Source of the DNA: Stramenopiles sp. TOSAG23-2
Taxonomy: Eukaryota > Sar
Direction of reading: 5' to 3'
DNA length: 15,662 bases
NCBI GenBank assembly: GCA_900128395.1
Contig: LT649700.1
Span: 1 to 15,662 of the forward strand
How positions within the stretch are numbered: position 1 is the first letter of the stretch; each line of letters opens with the position of its first letter. Position numbers and translations under genes: made by a program. The notes beneath the pieces were generated by a model. The model saw only the letters and a program-made list of their open reading frames with translations, searched no databases and was not told the origin of the DNA. This document shows, one piece after another, positions 6,834-15,556 of the stretch.

Positions 6834-8000
6834 TCACAATCCATCCTTCACTTTAGATATGTCTGTTACATACGTATTTGGTTGACCATCCATATCAGCG
6901 ATAGAATACATAACATTGACACTATTCGTATCATTATTATTATTTACAACATCCATACATGTAAATGCACCATCACCATACATACGATATTCATTCAATA
7001 AACAATTTGTACTATTAGTTGTAGTATTATCTTCAACATTGTATTTTCCTATATCCCATAAACGTATTGTTTTATCTTTTGATCCTGTTAATAATATGTT
7101 ATTTGCACCTCTTATAAAATAACATTCTTTAACATCTTGTTGATGACCAGTTAATTCGATACATTGTTTATTCATTCGCAAATCCCATATTCTTATTTCA
7201 CAACCAACACCATTGAAACCTTTACTACCTGTCATGATACGATTTCCATCATCCGATATACTCATGCATAATGGGAAATAGACATAACCACTAAAAGTTT
7301 GCGTAGATTTTATCACATTGCCTTGTCTAACATCCCATAATCGTAATTTCAAATCTTCACTACCTTGTACTATCGTTGAACTATTTTGTGGTAACCATTG
7401 CATACATGTTACTAAATTTCTGGAAGTAGTATTTCGAACAATTTCTTTTGATGTTGCTAAATCCCAAACACGAACAGTAGTATCCCTAGAACCACTTGCT
7501 AATAATGTACCATCATTTTTTTCTGAGATAGCTGATATTGTTAGCGTATGACCTTCTAGTGTACCAACTGCATCATCAGATTCTTTGGTCCATTGTTTAA
7601 TAGTTAAGTCACGACTACATGTAAATACATGATTTTTTCCTTGAATAATTTTATTAACTGCTCTTTTATGTCCAGTCCATTTACGAACTATTGATATTTT
7701 ATTATTATTATTTTTATCTCTTTTTCGAAGTATAGCAATTTTATCATCACTACAAGTATAAATCTCATCGAATGCATTATTATTATTGTTATTGTTATCA
7801 GGATTGTTAATTCTTGAATTTATTTTAATACTATTGATTGCATCACCATGAACTGTTTGTAAACATGTTGTAGTTTCATCTCCATCAGCATCGTTTACAT
7901 TATTATTATTATTTTCACTATTAGTAGATGTTTCATATGCATGTTTTTTCACAGCAACATCTTCATTTTTATTTTTTTTTTTTGAAAATTTTTTCCCCAT
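6834..8000 (-). CDS. WDR31: WDR31-like WD40 repeat protein
   Basis: A 388-residue WD40 protein. Seven blades can be traced, roughly at 50-93, 109-137, 150-180, 191-223, 236-273, 284-316 and a weak one at 340-380. Clear SRD/SED-x-x-x-(L/V)RxWD endings occur in blades 3, 4 and 6. The stretch SRNLVTCMQWLP followed by GSEDLKLRLWDVR and GFNGVGCEIRIWDLR matches, in order, the signature segments of animal WDR31, a ciliary protein tied to BBSome/IFT traffic. The start MGKKFSK fits N-myristoylation (Gly2, Ser6, basic run), and WDR31 proteins also begin MG. Asn runs lie in the N-terminal tail (30-34) and in loops at 69-75 and 97-100. The family call rests on remembered sequence pattern and ciliary function is inferred. 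It shares a 539-bp divergent spacer with the Kelch receptor gene. Confidence 0.87.
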   Translation of the reverse strand: MGKKFSKKKNKNEDVAVKKHAYETSTNSENNNNNVNDADGDETTTCLQTVHGDAINSIKINSRINNPDNNNNNNNAFDEIYTCSDDKIAILRKRDKNNNNKISIVRKWTGHKRAVNKIIQGKNHVFTCSRDLTIKQWTKESDDAVGTLEGHTLTISAISEKNDGTLLASGSRDTTVRVWDLATSKEIVRNTTSRNLVTCMQWLPQNSSTIVQGSEDLKLRLWDVRQGNVIKSTQTFSGYVYFPLCMSISDDGNRIMTGSKGFNGVGCEIRIWDLRMNKQCIELTGHQQDVKECYFIRGANNILLTGSKDKTIRLWDIGKYNVEDNTTTNSTNCLLNEYRMYGDGAFTCMDVVNNNNDTNSVNVMYSIADMDGQPNTYVTDISKVKDGL

Positions 8001-8539
8001 TTTTTCTTAATAGATAAACTATATTTAATAAAGTGTTATCAATAGATTATATAGATGATGATGATATGATTGAAATGATTTTACTTTTATATATTCTTTA
8101 TATTTGTTTCTTCCGAGTCTACATACTACATTTTCTTTTTGTTTGTTTTGAATTTTTTTATTAATAGTTTGAATTTAAAATTTTTTTGGGGTGAAAATTT
8201 AATAATAACAATTATTAATATCATATTCCTATATAAATAAGTACAAAAAGTTGTATTAATTTCATTAATAGTGCAAAAGAAACACCTCGAGGAATAGCAG
8301 TTATGTCGGTTTAGTAGTATTAGTATGCCTGGTATGCACATAAAACTTTATTACTACAGCTTTTTTTTTACATATATATATGAAAAAATATAATAGACAA
8401 AATCTTTCCTTCCCACACATACAAACAACATCTTATACCTTTGCATACAAAAAAGAAATAAACTGAAACAACGTCTATATCTATCTATATGTATAATGTT
8501 TTAACCTTTCATCAAAACCTTGGTAGTATATAATAAATC
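8001..8539. other. AT-rich divergent spacer, probable promoters
   Basis: Lies between the divergent WDR31-like and Kelch-receptor genes and probably holds both promoters. It is strongly AT-rich, with T runs near 8140-8190 and 8360-8370. A tatataataa element sits just before the Kelch ATG (8527-8536), too close to act as a normal TATA box. A 71-codon minus-strand frame at 8126-8341 is AT-driven and not convincing. No other gene or RNA is visible. Confidence 0.6.
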
Positions 8540-11500
8540 ATGGATTTTAATGCGTTTTTGCTACTAATACTAATATTTTTTTTCCAACAATGTAACAACG
8601 TAGTGGTAGTACTTGCTTTAAATTGTGGAACTATTCAAGGTGCCGCCAGTATTTGCTTGTCATTAAACCCTGTTACACCATTACGTTACGTCAATGACGA
8701 TTTTTATCGTTACGATCACTCCTCTGTTAGTAATGGCAGCACAGTGTATATATATGGTGGAACCGACACAAGTTCAAATGTACATAAAGGAAAAACAACG
8801 GATTATATACGTTTAAACATTATAAATATAAACGACGATAATGGCTTAATTCAATACGAAATAAATAAAACAACTGTCAACGTAGGTTTAATGGATCAAA
8901 CGACTGTTCTTTACAAAGATTCAGTTTATGTATTTGGTGGTATCTTAGACAGTTTCCAGTACACAAATACGTTATGGGAATTTCGTTCCTTTCCTCCAGT
9001 TGTAAAAGTTATTAATATTGATTCGATAAAACCACCAGAGCGAGCAGGACATTCTGCTATTTTGTATAATAGTAAAATGATCATTTTTGGCGGAAGAGAT
9101 ATTGAACGGTATAGTATGAATGATGTATTCTATTTTGATTTGAAACCATTGTATGATGCTAGGATTAACATGACCGAATGGGCGAAAGTTACTTCGAATT
9201 GGACATTTTGTGATACATCCTCTGCTAATGCAGGTTCTTCAATAATACCAAAAGCAAGGTATGATCATTCTGCAATATTATATAATACGCAAATGTATAT
9301 TTATGGTGGTATTAATAAAGATCCTGACAGTTTAAATACAGAAATATTTAATGACGTTTACGTATTAAATTTAAATAATTGGAATTGGAATAAATTAACT
9401 ACTAGATACAGCACAGGTGGAAGGCATCGGCATAGTGCATCATTATACAAATCAACTATGATTATTTACGGTGGTTTAATGTTTGCCGGTTCCAATAAAA
9501 ATGATCAACCAACTAACAATATGTTACAATTGGATTTAATTACTACTATCGGTGGCAGATATGATTGGAAATTGGTAAATTGGGAATTATTAAATACTAG
9601 CAAAACAATGGTTAATAATCCTGAATATCCAATACCAGTCAGTGATCATTCTACTGCTGTGGTAGGAAATCATTTACTTCGTATTTTTGGAGATGCCAGT
9701 GATATAAAAGGTCGGAACGATATACAATTTATTTCGTTATGTTCTTGTAGTTTATGCGCACGAGGCACGTTTATAAATGAAAGTACTGTTCAATGTCACA
9801 TATGCCCTGATGGTATGTACGGCACAGAGTATGGAGCGACGAATTGTAAGGATTGCTCTGTTGGATTTTATAGCATAAATGATATGATGTTAAATGATGG
9901 TACTAAATGTTTACCGTGTGAAAGTGGAAAATTTACAAATCATGTAAAATCGAATATTTGCAAGAAATGTGAAACAGGGCGATATAATGATCGACTAAAC
10001 AGTACTTTTTGTCATGTGTGTGAGGTTGGAAAATATAATGATGAGACAGCACAGTTGAAATGTAAACATTGTTCAATAGGCATGTATAATCCAAACAATG
10101 AATCAAGAAGTGTATCAAATTGTCTTCCTTGCTCTCCTGGATATTACCAAGATGCTGAAAGTTCATTTCAATGCAAAAAGTGCCCCGCTAGATCGTTTTC
10201 AGTTAAAAAGTCAAATGATATTTCACATTGTCAATTTTGTACACAACCAAAATTTTGTATAGAAGGAGAAGGATTATGCTATGCAAATAGAGATGAACAG
10301 TCATTTTGTCAAAGTTGTTTATCAAATAAATATAAAAGTTTCATTGGAATATGCAAAACTTGTAGTAATAATAATAGTTTTTATTTTATTTTTGAAGTTT
10401 TCATATCATTATGTTGCATATTTGGCATATTTTTAGTTTTGTGGTTAGTTCAACGAAATGATATGAAATGGCATTATGAAGAGGAAATATTAAAAAATCG
10501 ATTGAAAAAACAACATGAGGAGAAAGAAGAGGCTATTGCAAATAACAATGGACATTTGCTTCATGATGCTTCATTTATTTGGATAAGGCATTTTCAAATC
10601 CTTTTTCTTTTAATACAGGCATATGAGATTCCGAAAATTCGAGCTAATGAAGATTTAACTTTTAACTATTTCAACAGATACATGCCAATATATAGCCTAA
10701 GTATGTCAAAATTTACGACATATTATCTCAGTTTTTTAGCATGCAACCCAATTGCATGGAATCCACGAAGTTTGCTTTTATTTGACATGTTCTTCGCCCC
10801 GTCATTATTGTTACTTTTTCCAACATTTGCGAATATATATGTCTTGATAGATTATTTTTTTATTCGTCATCATAACGATTCGTTTAAAAGAGATGAAAAA
10901 GTATATATTCGATTAATGAATGGAGTAATTGTTGATATATGGGCTACGATATGTTTTCCTATTGTCTTGGTTGTAACCTTTAATTTATTAAATTGTGTTG
11001 ATCCAGGAAACAATGATAATTATAGATTGTATTTAGATGGTGGACAATGTATTTGGAATCTTGATAAATCATTTATGCACAACATTAAGGAAATTCAAAC
11101 GCAAGCAGGAATTGCTAATGAAGGTAACTATTACAACAATTATTTCGTTGAATGGTTGGTGTTTTTATGTCTCTGTATTTTCTATTTATGTATATATTAT
11201 ATACGATTGATTGTTGATCATTTACCAAATAATATAAAGGCTGGATGCTCAAAATGCTGTATGAAAATAATTCCAATGAAATGTTTACATTTCAGTACTT
11301 TTTTGACTCATTTATTTGCAACACCTATTAATCAACGAAATCCTTTGGATGATATTGTAATGACAATAGTGATTGGTTCACGATATATTACAGACACAGT
11401 CGCTATTCAAATGGTGATTTTGATCATTGTAATATGTTTCCGTATAATAGTATTTCTAGCTTTAAGACGAAAAAAGTGCCTTGTTGATAATAAGAAAAAA

Positions 11501-12403
11501 TGCCAGGTAAAAACGAGAGATGTCGCATCTTTCTGTTTATTTTTATTACAACTTTCAATATGTATTATTTACCTGATCAGGGAAAATGAAAATAATAGTA
11601 GTAATAAACGTAATAATACACAAATTATAAATGCAGATAATGTCGATGAAACAGTTGCAATAGCATTTACATATCATATCGATATTGTGTATTTAATATC
11701 ATCCCTTTCGTTTGTCATTTTAACTACAGTGTTTTTATGTCAGAAATGGTATTTTAACCGTATCATTCGAAATGAAAAACGGAAAGACTTATTGTTTCAT
11801 CCGAAAAAGCAAGTAATCTATTTTCCATTGTACATATTATGCATAACCTGCATGTTGCCATCTATTGCATTTTGTTGTTTGTATCATTTGTTACGTATTC
11901 TTCTTTATTTTATCTATAGTTTATTTCGACAATGTTTTGAAATATGTACAAAACCAGAGGAGAAAAGAAAATATAACTTATTTTCTCAAAATTTGAAACA
12001 ATGTAAATATGAACTATTTAACTTTGTTTCGACTATTGTTTATTTATATTATGAATTTGCCGGTTCATGCGAGGCATGTCAATCTATATTTGGCGTTACA
12101 TATTACATGGAAGAGGACTATTTAGCAGATGATTTGTGGCGTAAACATATGGAAAATACAAATAAAACTAGTGCAAAAGTCAAACCATTAGATGATGATG
12201 AGGAGGTCGTTCGAAACAGCCGTAACAATGATAGAAGTATCTTAGGTGGATTTAAAAAAAATCGGAAAGGTAATAAAAAACGAGGAAAAAAGAAAAAGAC
12301 AAACAAATTAATTGAATTTGAAGAGATAAAGGAAACAGGTAATAAAAAATTAGAAGATCATGATTCATTTTATGGTATATGGGGAGAACCACCTCGCAGT
12401 TAA
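8540..12403 (+). CDS. Kelch/Cys-rich ectodomain multipass membrane receptor- or channel-like protein
   Basis: A 1287-residue surface protein. A signal peptide (about 5-27) leads into a six-bladed Kelch propeller (about 55-390), with blades marked by IYGG/FGG motifs at 71-74, 131-134, 182-185, 254-257, 309-312 and a weaker IFGD at 382-385, most preceded by HSxxxYN-type strands. Next is a Cys-rich stalk (401-608) of about nine CxxC...G-(Y/F) units of the GCC2/GCC3 (ephrin-receptor-like) type. A membrane segment (613-637), a charged helix (645-668) and about eight further hydrophobic segments up to 1130 follow. Between two of them lies C819...YLDGGQC837, an extracellular-loop pattern I recall from other protist GCC2/GCC3 multipass proteins. 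The C-terminus is cytosolic and Lys-rich (1237-1255). It may sense glycans or other ligands, or form a channel. Ligand and topology are inferred. A single intronless frame. Confidence 0.92.
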   Translation: MDFNAFLLLILIFFFQQCNNVVVVLALNCGTIQGAASICLSLNPVTPLRYVNDDFYRYDHSSVSNGSTVYIYGGTDTSSNVHKGKTTDYIRLNIININDDNGLIQYEINKTTVNVGLMDQTTVLYKDSVYVFGGILDSFQYTNTLWEFRSFPPVVKVINIDSIKPPERAGHSAILYNSKMIIFGGRDIERYSMNDVFYFDLKPLYDARINMTEWAKVTSNWTFCDTSSANAGSSIIPKARYDHSAILYNTQMYIYGGINKDPDSLNTEIFNDVYVLNLNNWNWNKLTTRYSTGGRHRHSASLYKSTMIIYGGLMFAGSNKNDQPTNNMLQLDLITTIGGRYDWKLVNWELLNTSKTMVNNPEYPIPVSDHSTAVVGNHLLRIFGDASDIKGRNDIQFISLCSCSLCARGTFINESTVQCHICPDGMYGTEYGATNCKDCSVGFYSINDMMLNDGTKCLPCESGKFTNHVKSNICKKCETGRYNDRLNSTFCHVCEVGKYNDETAQLKCKHCSIGMYNPNNESRSVSNCLPCSPGYYQDAESSFQCKKCPARSFSVKKSNDISHCQFCTQPKFCIEGEGLCYANRDEQSFCQSCLSNKYKSFIGICKTCSNNNSFYFIFEVFISLCCIFGIFLVLWLVQRNDMKWHYEEEILKNRLKKQHEEKEEAIANNNGHLLHDASFIWIRHFQILFLLIQAYEIPKIRANEDLTFNYFNRYMPIYSLSMSKFTTYYLSFLACNPIAWNPRSLLLFDMFFAPSLLLLFPTFANIYVLIDYFFIRHHNDSFKRDEKVYIRLMNGVIVDIWATICFPIVLVVTFNLLNCVDPGNNDNYRLYLDGGQCIWNLDKSFMHNIKEIQTQAGIANEGNYYNNYFVEWLVFLCLCIFYLCIYYIRLIVDHLPNNIKAGCSKCCMKIIPMKCLHFSTFLTHLFATPINQRNPLDDIVMTIVIGSRYITDTVAIQMVILIIVICFRIIVFLALRRKKCLVDNKKKCQVKTRDVASFCLFLLQLSICIIYLIRENENNSSNKRNNTQIINADNVDETVAIAFTYHIDIVYLISSLSFVILTTVFLCQKWYFNRIIRNEKRKDLLFHPKKQVIYFPLYILCITCMLPSIAFCCLYHLLRILLYFIYSLFRQCFEICTKPEEKRKYNLFSQNLKQCKYELFNFVSTIVYLYYEFAGSCEACQSIFGVTYYMEEDYLADDLWRKHMENTNKTSAKVKPLDDDEEVVRNSRNNDRSILGGFKKNRKGNKKRGKKKKTNKLIEFEEIKETGNKKLEDHDSFYGIWGEPPRS

Positions 12404-12426
12404 AAAATTGTTCCACTTCACATAAT

Positions 12427-12474
12427 CTAGGTCCTAGACTTTTCAAAGAAAAGTCTACACTTCACATTTGAAGT
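12427..12474 (+). repeat. Three consecutive short inverted repeats after the Kelch stop
   Basis: ctagg-t-cctag (12427-12437); tagactttt-c-aaa-g-aaaagtcta (12435-12457, 10-bp stem, 3-base loop); and acttca-catt-tgaagt (12459-12474). The first two share tag at 12435-12437, so they are alternative folds. They start 24 bp after the stop codon and could form a structured 3' UTR element. Confidence 0.75.
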
Positions 12475-12534
12475 TAATTTTAAAAAATTACTCTGTTAAT
12501 AATTACGATAAAATTAAGGTTTTTCACCGATTTG

Positions 12535-12561
12535 TATAAATAAGACTTAATCTTATTTATA
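12535..12561 (+). repeat. Perfect 11-bp inverted repeat
   Basis: tataaataaga (12535-12545), a cttaa spacer (12546-12550), then tcttatttata (12551-12561). It is AT-rich and contains AATAA-type sequence on both strands, so it may mark a 3'-end region of the Kelch transcript. Confidence 0.75.
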
Positions 12562-12706
12562 TGCTAATCTATTTTTTATACGAGGATGATGTGTGCATGT
12601 TATTATAATGTTGTTGTTTTCGACTGTGCTGATGGTGTGCTGCCATGGAATGAATTGCAACAACAATTGTTGTGCTGCCATTGTGATAATTGATACATAC
12701 AATATT

Positions 12707-12736
12707 TAGATAGATAGATAGACAGACAGACAGACA
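12707..12736. repeat. GATA/GACA compound microsatellite
   Basis: About three and a half taga units run into four gaca-type units, directly upstream of the PH-START gene and within its likely leader or promoter. Confidence 0.9.
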
Positions 12737-12800
12737 TCATAAAATATATGTACATACATATATATATATATAAATATACAAACAGGAAAGCACTAACACC

Positions 12801-15116
12801 ATGAGGCGATCAAGATCTGGTGGTTCGGAGAAAAACCAATCTACGTTGGTCATACGTAAAAGTGGTTATTTATATCGTAAAGGTAAAATTATGAGACAAT
12901 GGAGAAAGAAATATTTTGTTTTAGATAATTGGCACTTAAGATATTATCACGATAGTAAAGAGATGCAAGATGGTTCAGCACCAAATGGTATTATTTCTTT
13001 AGTTAATTGCACTGTTCACGATGGTGGCTTAAGCGATACATTTGGTACGAAACGTATACATCTTGCAGATGGACAAGTTGGTAAAGTGCATTGCATGTCT
13101 GGTGAAGATGCAAAAGATATTGAAGAGTGGATACAATGTTTAAAAGATGCTGTGAAACAGCGAAAAAGCCACCAAGATAATGAAGATGATACATTAAAAA
13201 CGTATAGTAGTGGAGTAAGGCAAAGACGAAGCGATACATCCAACTCGAATATATCGTATGATTCTTCATTACACTCAAATTATCCCAATAACCAGCAGAA
13301 ACATGGCCATGGTATACAGCACAGTATGTCAAAGTTACCTCAAGGATTGAAAAAAGAAGTAAAAGACAAAGCGGAGGAATTTGCAGGATTATTACGACGA
13401 CGAGATGCATGGCGTTTGTTGACGGTTGAGGATGGTTGCCGAGTATCAAAATTAAGGGGATCGAATACGTACAAAGGCTCCGTCTTAGTAAATGCGCCTG
13501 CTAGGGAAATTTGCAAAGTAATATTGGATACATCTTCACGTGTTGAATGGGATCCTCATTTCTCTTATGGAAGTGTATTGGAAGCGTATGGGGCTCGATC
13601 ACAAGTTATACGTTTAGCTGGTAAAATGTCATGGAGGCGTCATGATAAATATAGAGCCATCGATGGGGCTGGAACATTTGTCAATAGCGTTTCAACTGGT
13701 TTAATTCTTGGTCTAGGCAGTGCTGGCGCTGCTATTGCAGCAGATGTTTTAGGTTATGAACCAGTAGCAGGTGCTGTAATTGGGGCAGCATTGTTAGGGG
13801 CATCTACTGGTGGTTACGTCGGATCCGCGGGAGGCTCCCGAGCGCAAGATGGTGCAGCCAGAGGTGTTTGGTCGATTGGCCCATTGGCATTTGATGTAGA
13901 AAGCATGGCTTATCCTCGCGATATTGTTTTGATGCAACATGGAATTGAACATGAACGTGGGGTTTTTATAGTACCACAATGGTCGTTAGATCATCGTGCT
14001 GCACCTCGCGGTAGTGGTTTTGTTCGTGCAAAATGTGGTCTAAGTGGATTTGCAATTGAAGAACTCGTCTCTCCATCTGGCACGGTTTCTCAAGTGACTC
14101 AAATCGTTGATTTTGATCCATGTGGATGGGTACCATCGACTTTACGAAAAATGGCATCCATGGAACGTATGAGCTGTCTTTCCGGATTACGAGAATACAT
14201 CGCACAAGGCGTTGATTCGGATGTATGGGGGTTGCCATTGAACGATGGTTTTGATGACAGCGATGATGATGGAGCCGGAGACGGGGACAAAGGGGATGAT
14301 CTATTGCCATCTGGAGAAATTGTACAACATAAAGATCCAACGAAGACACCTGAACCAATGACATGGGCTAAATGCCCATCCGTACAAATATTTAAAGTTC
14401 GTGGGCCACATTACATCGATAAAAGCCACGAGCTATACAAAAATAAAGTTCCATCGAAATTTAGTATGTATGTGCCAATCGCTGTAGATATGTTTAAAAC
14501 CACAAGTAAAGATAGAGGCATTTATAAACGATTCCGTAAACCAGAAGGATTTCAAGCTGGCAGTACAGGTGGTGTGCCAAATAATATTTGCGTCACACAA
14601 ATTTTCCCTGATTATCAACCCTCAATGTTATCAAGTCAAGATGATGGACCAAGTCATAATTTGATTGTGTGGTTTACAATGTCAGATGAAGCTAAGGAAA
14701 TGCTTACAGGTGCAAAAGCACCAATATCCGGGATAAACATATTAAAAGAATGGGCAAAGCCTGGCGACCCGCTACACCCTCAATGGAAAACGATTGTTCA
14801 AGTAGCCAACCCAGAAGATTTAGATATTGGAATGATGGGGAATAAAATGATAAAACAATATAATGGAAAACCATTTCTATCTAATGTATCCCATACAGTG
14901 GAAAACGATGGAGAAACCATAGCAGTTATTTCTGATGTCCATACTTTTGGATATATGTTGAAAAATTTTTATTTTAACCAGCAACAAGTAGTACAAAAAT
15001 CAGTTGTTGATATGGCATATGTAATTGAAGGGAGACAAGCCGACCATCTACCGGAGCAAATATTAGCCAGTGTTCGGTTGCATAATTTAGATATTAATAT
15101 TGCCAAGGATTTGTAG
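12801..15116 (+). CDS. PH-START-DUF1336 lipid-binding protein (EDR2-like)
   Basis: A 771-residue protein with three ordered domains. A PH domain (about 20-118) has a basic first loop (KGKIMRQWRKKYFVL) and the invariant Trp110 in the last helix, suited to phosphoinositide binding. A START-type lipid-binding region (about 195-470) has VEWDPHF (248-254) and YPRDIVLMQHG (371-381). DUF1336/EDR2 C-terminal domain (about 522-768) starts WAKCPSVQIFKVRGPHYI. Plant EDR2 has this same order and acts at membranes in stress and cell-death control; the role here is unknown. The START region is interrupted by a Gly/Ala-rich hydrophobic insertion at about 296-350. An acidic linker (482-500) precedes DUF1336. 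The start has cacc before ATG (A at -3), a good context. Very well supported as a gene. Confidence 0.95.
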   Translation: MRRSRSGGSEKNQSTLVIRKSGYLYRKGKIMRQWRKKYFVLDNWHLRYYHDSKEMQDGSAPNGIISLVNCTVHDGGLSDTFGTKRIHLADGQVGKVHCMSGEDAKDIEEWIQCLKDAVKQRKSHQDNEDDTLKTYSSGVRQRRSDTSNSNISYDSSLHSNYPNNQQKHGHGIQHSMSKLPQGLKKEVKDKAEEFAGLLRRRDAWRLLTVEDGCRVSKLRGSNTYKGSVLVNAPAREICKVILDTSSRVEWDPHFSYGSVLEAYGARSQVIRLAGKMSWRRHDKYRAIDGAGTFVNSVSTGLILGLGSAGAAIAADVLGYEPVAGAVIGAALLGASTGGYVGSAGGSRAQDGAARGVWSIGPLAFDVESMAYPRDIVLMQHGIEHERGVFIVPQWSLDHRAAPRGSGFVRAKCGLSGFAIEELVSPSGTVSQVTQIVDFDPCGWVPSTLRKMASMERMSCLSGLREYIAQGVDSDVWGLPLNDGFDDSDDDGAGDGDKGDDLLPSGEIVQHKDPTKTPEPMTWAKCPSVQIFKVRGPHYIDKSHELYKNKVPSKFSMYVPIAVDMFKTTSKDRGIYKRFRKPEGFQAGSTGGVPNNICVTQIFPDYQPSMLSSQDDGPSHNLIVWFTMSDEAKEMLTGAKAPISGINILKEWAKPGDPLHPQWKTIVQVANPEDLDIGMMGNKMIKQYNGKPFLSNVSHTVENDGETIAVISDVHTFGYMLKNFYFNQQQVVQKSVVDMAYVIEGRQADHLPEQILASVRLHNLDINIAKDL

Positions 15117-15272
15117 TACATAAAAAATATATTTTTACAACCACACCAGAGTTTTACAAAACAAGAAGGAAGAGAAGAGTTAAAATAATATTATAGACGA
15201 CTAGAGAGACGGAGCATTGAAAAAAGTACGTATGATACATTAAAAAATAAAACGTGTGTGTGTATCATATAT

Positions 15273-15390
15273 AATAATTTACGCATAATTTACGAAGTAT
15301 TGTTTTAATTTACTCAAATGATAATTCCTACTCTCTTCAAAAGAATACAATAACTGAAATAATCTATCTCACACTAGTGTGTTGATATTT
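15273..15390. repeat. Direct repeat copy A (about 118 bp)
   Basis: Matches 15557-15662. The core from tattgttttaatttactc onward (15298-) differs from copy B only by two 2-bp indels up to gttgatatt. The block from cttcaaaagaatacaataac to gttgatatt is identical. It includes a 12-bp palindrome, cacactagtgtg (15370-15381). Confidence 0.88.
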
Positions 15391-15556
15391 CCATAATCGA
15401 GAATACCAATGAAGGTAAATAGATGGTATCAACTACTCATAATAGCTTATGGAAAACGGACATCATAGGAAGGCGGAGAATAAATTGTACCAGGGTACAA
15501 GTCATATACGGTATATTATTTCTCTTATACTCATATATATATTATTATATAATCTA

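Larger units (their letters stand above)
12404..12800. other. Spacer with hairpin cluster and GATA/GACA repeats
   Basis: Between the Kelch receptor and the PH-START gene, both on the plus strand. The first 160 bp, which should be the Kelch 3' UTR, hold four inverted repeats in series. Further on, gtgctgccat occurs twice (about 12637 and 12672), with a 14-bp palindrome acaacaattgttgt between the two copies. A GATA/GACA microsatellite and a (TA)n run lie just before the next ATG. No gene is seen. Confidence 0.7.

Noticed and set aside
8526-8536. TATA box for the Kelch gene
   Set aside because: tatataataa lies only a few bases before the ATG, leaving no room for a transcription start and leader; in this AT-rich spacer it is likely chance.
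13003-13449. 148-codon minus-strand frame inside the PH-START gene
   Set aside because: It lies entirely antisense to a strongly supported PH domain and linker; a shadow frame.
15311-15345. C/D-box snoRNA in the 3' repeat
   Set aside because: atgataa and ctga are present, but the boxes are too close for a standard guide RNA and there is no terminal stem, so no RNA gene is called.
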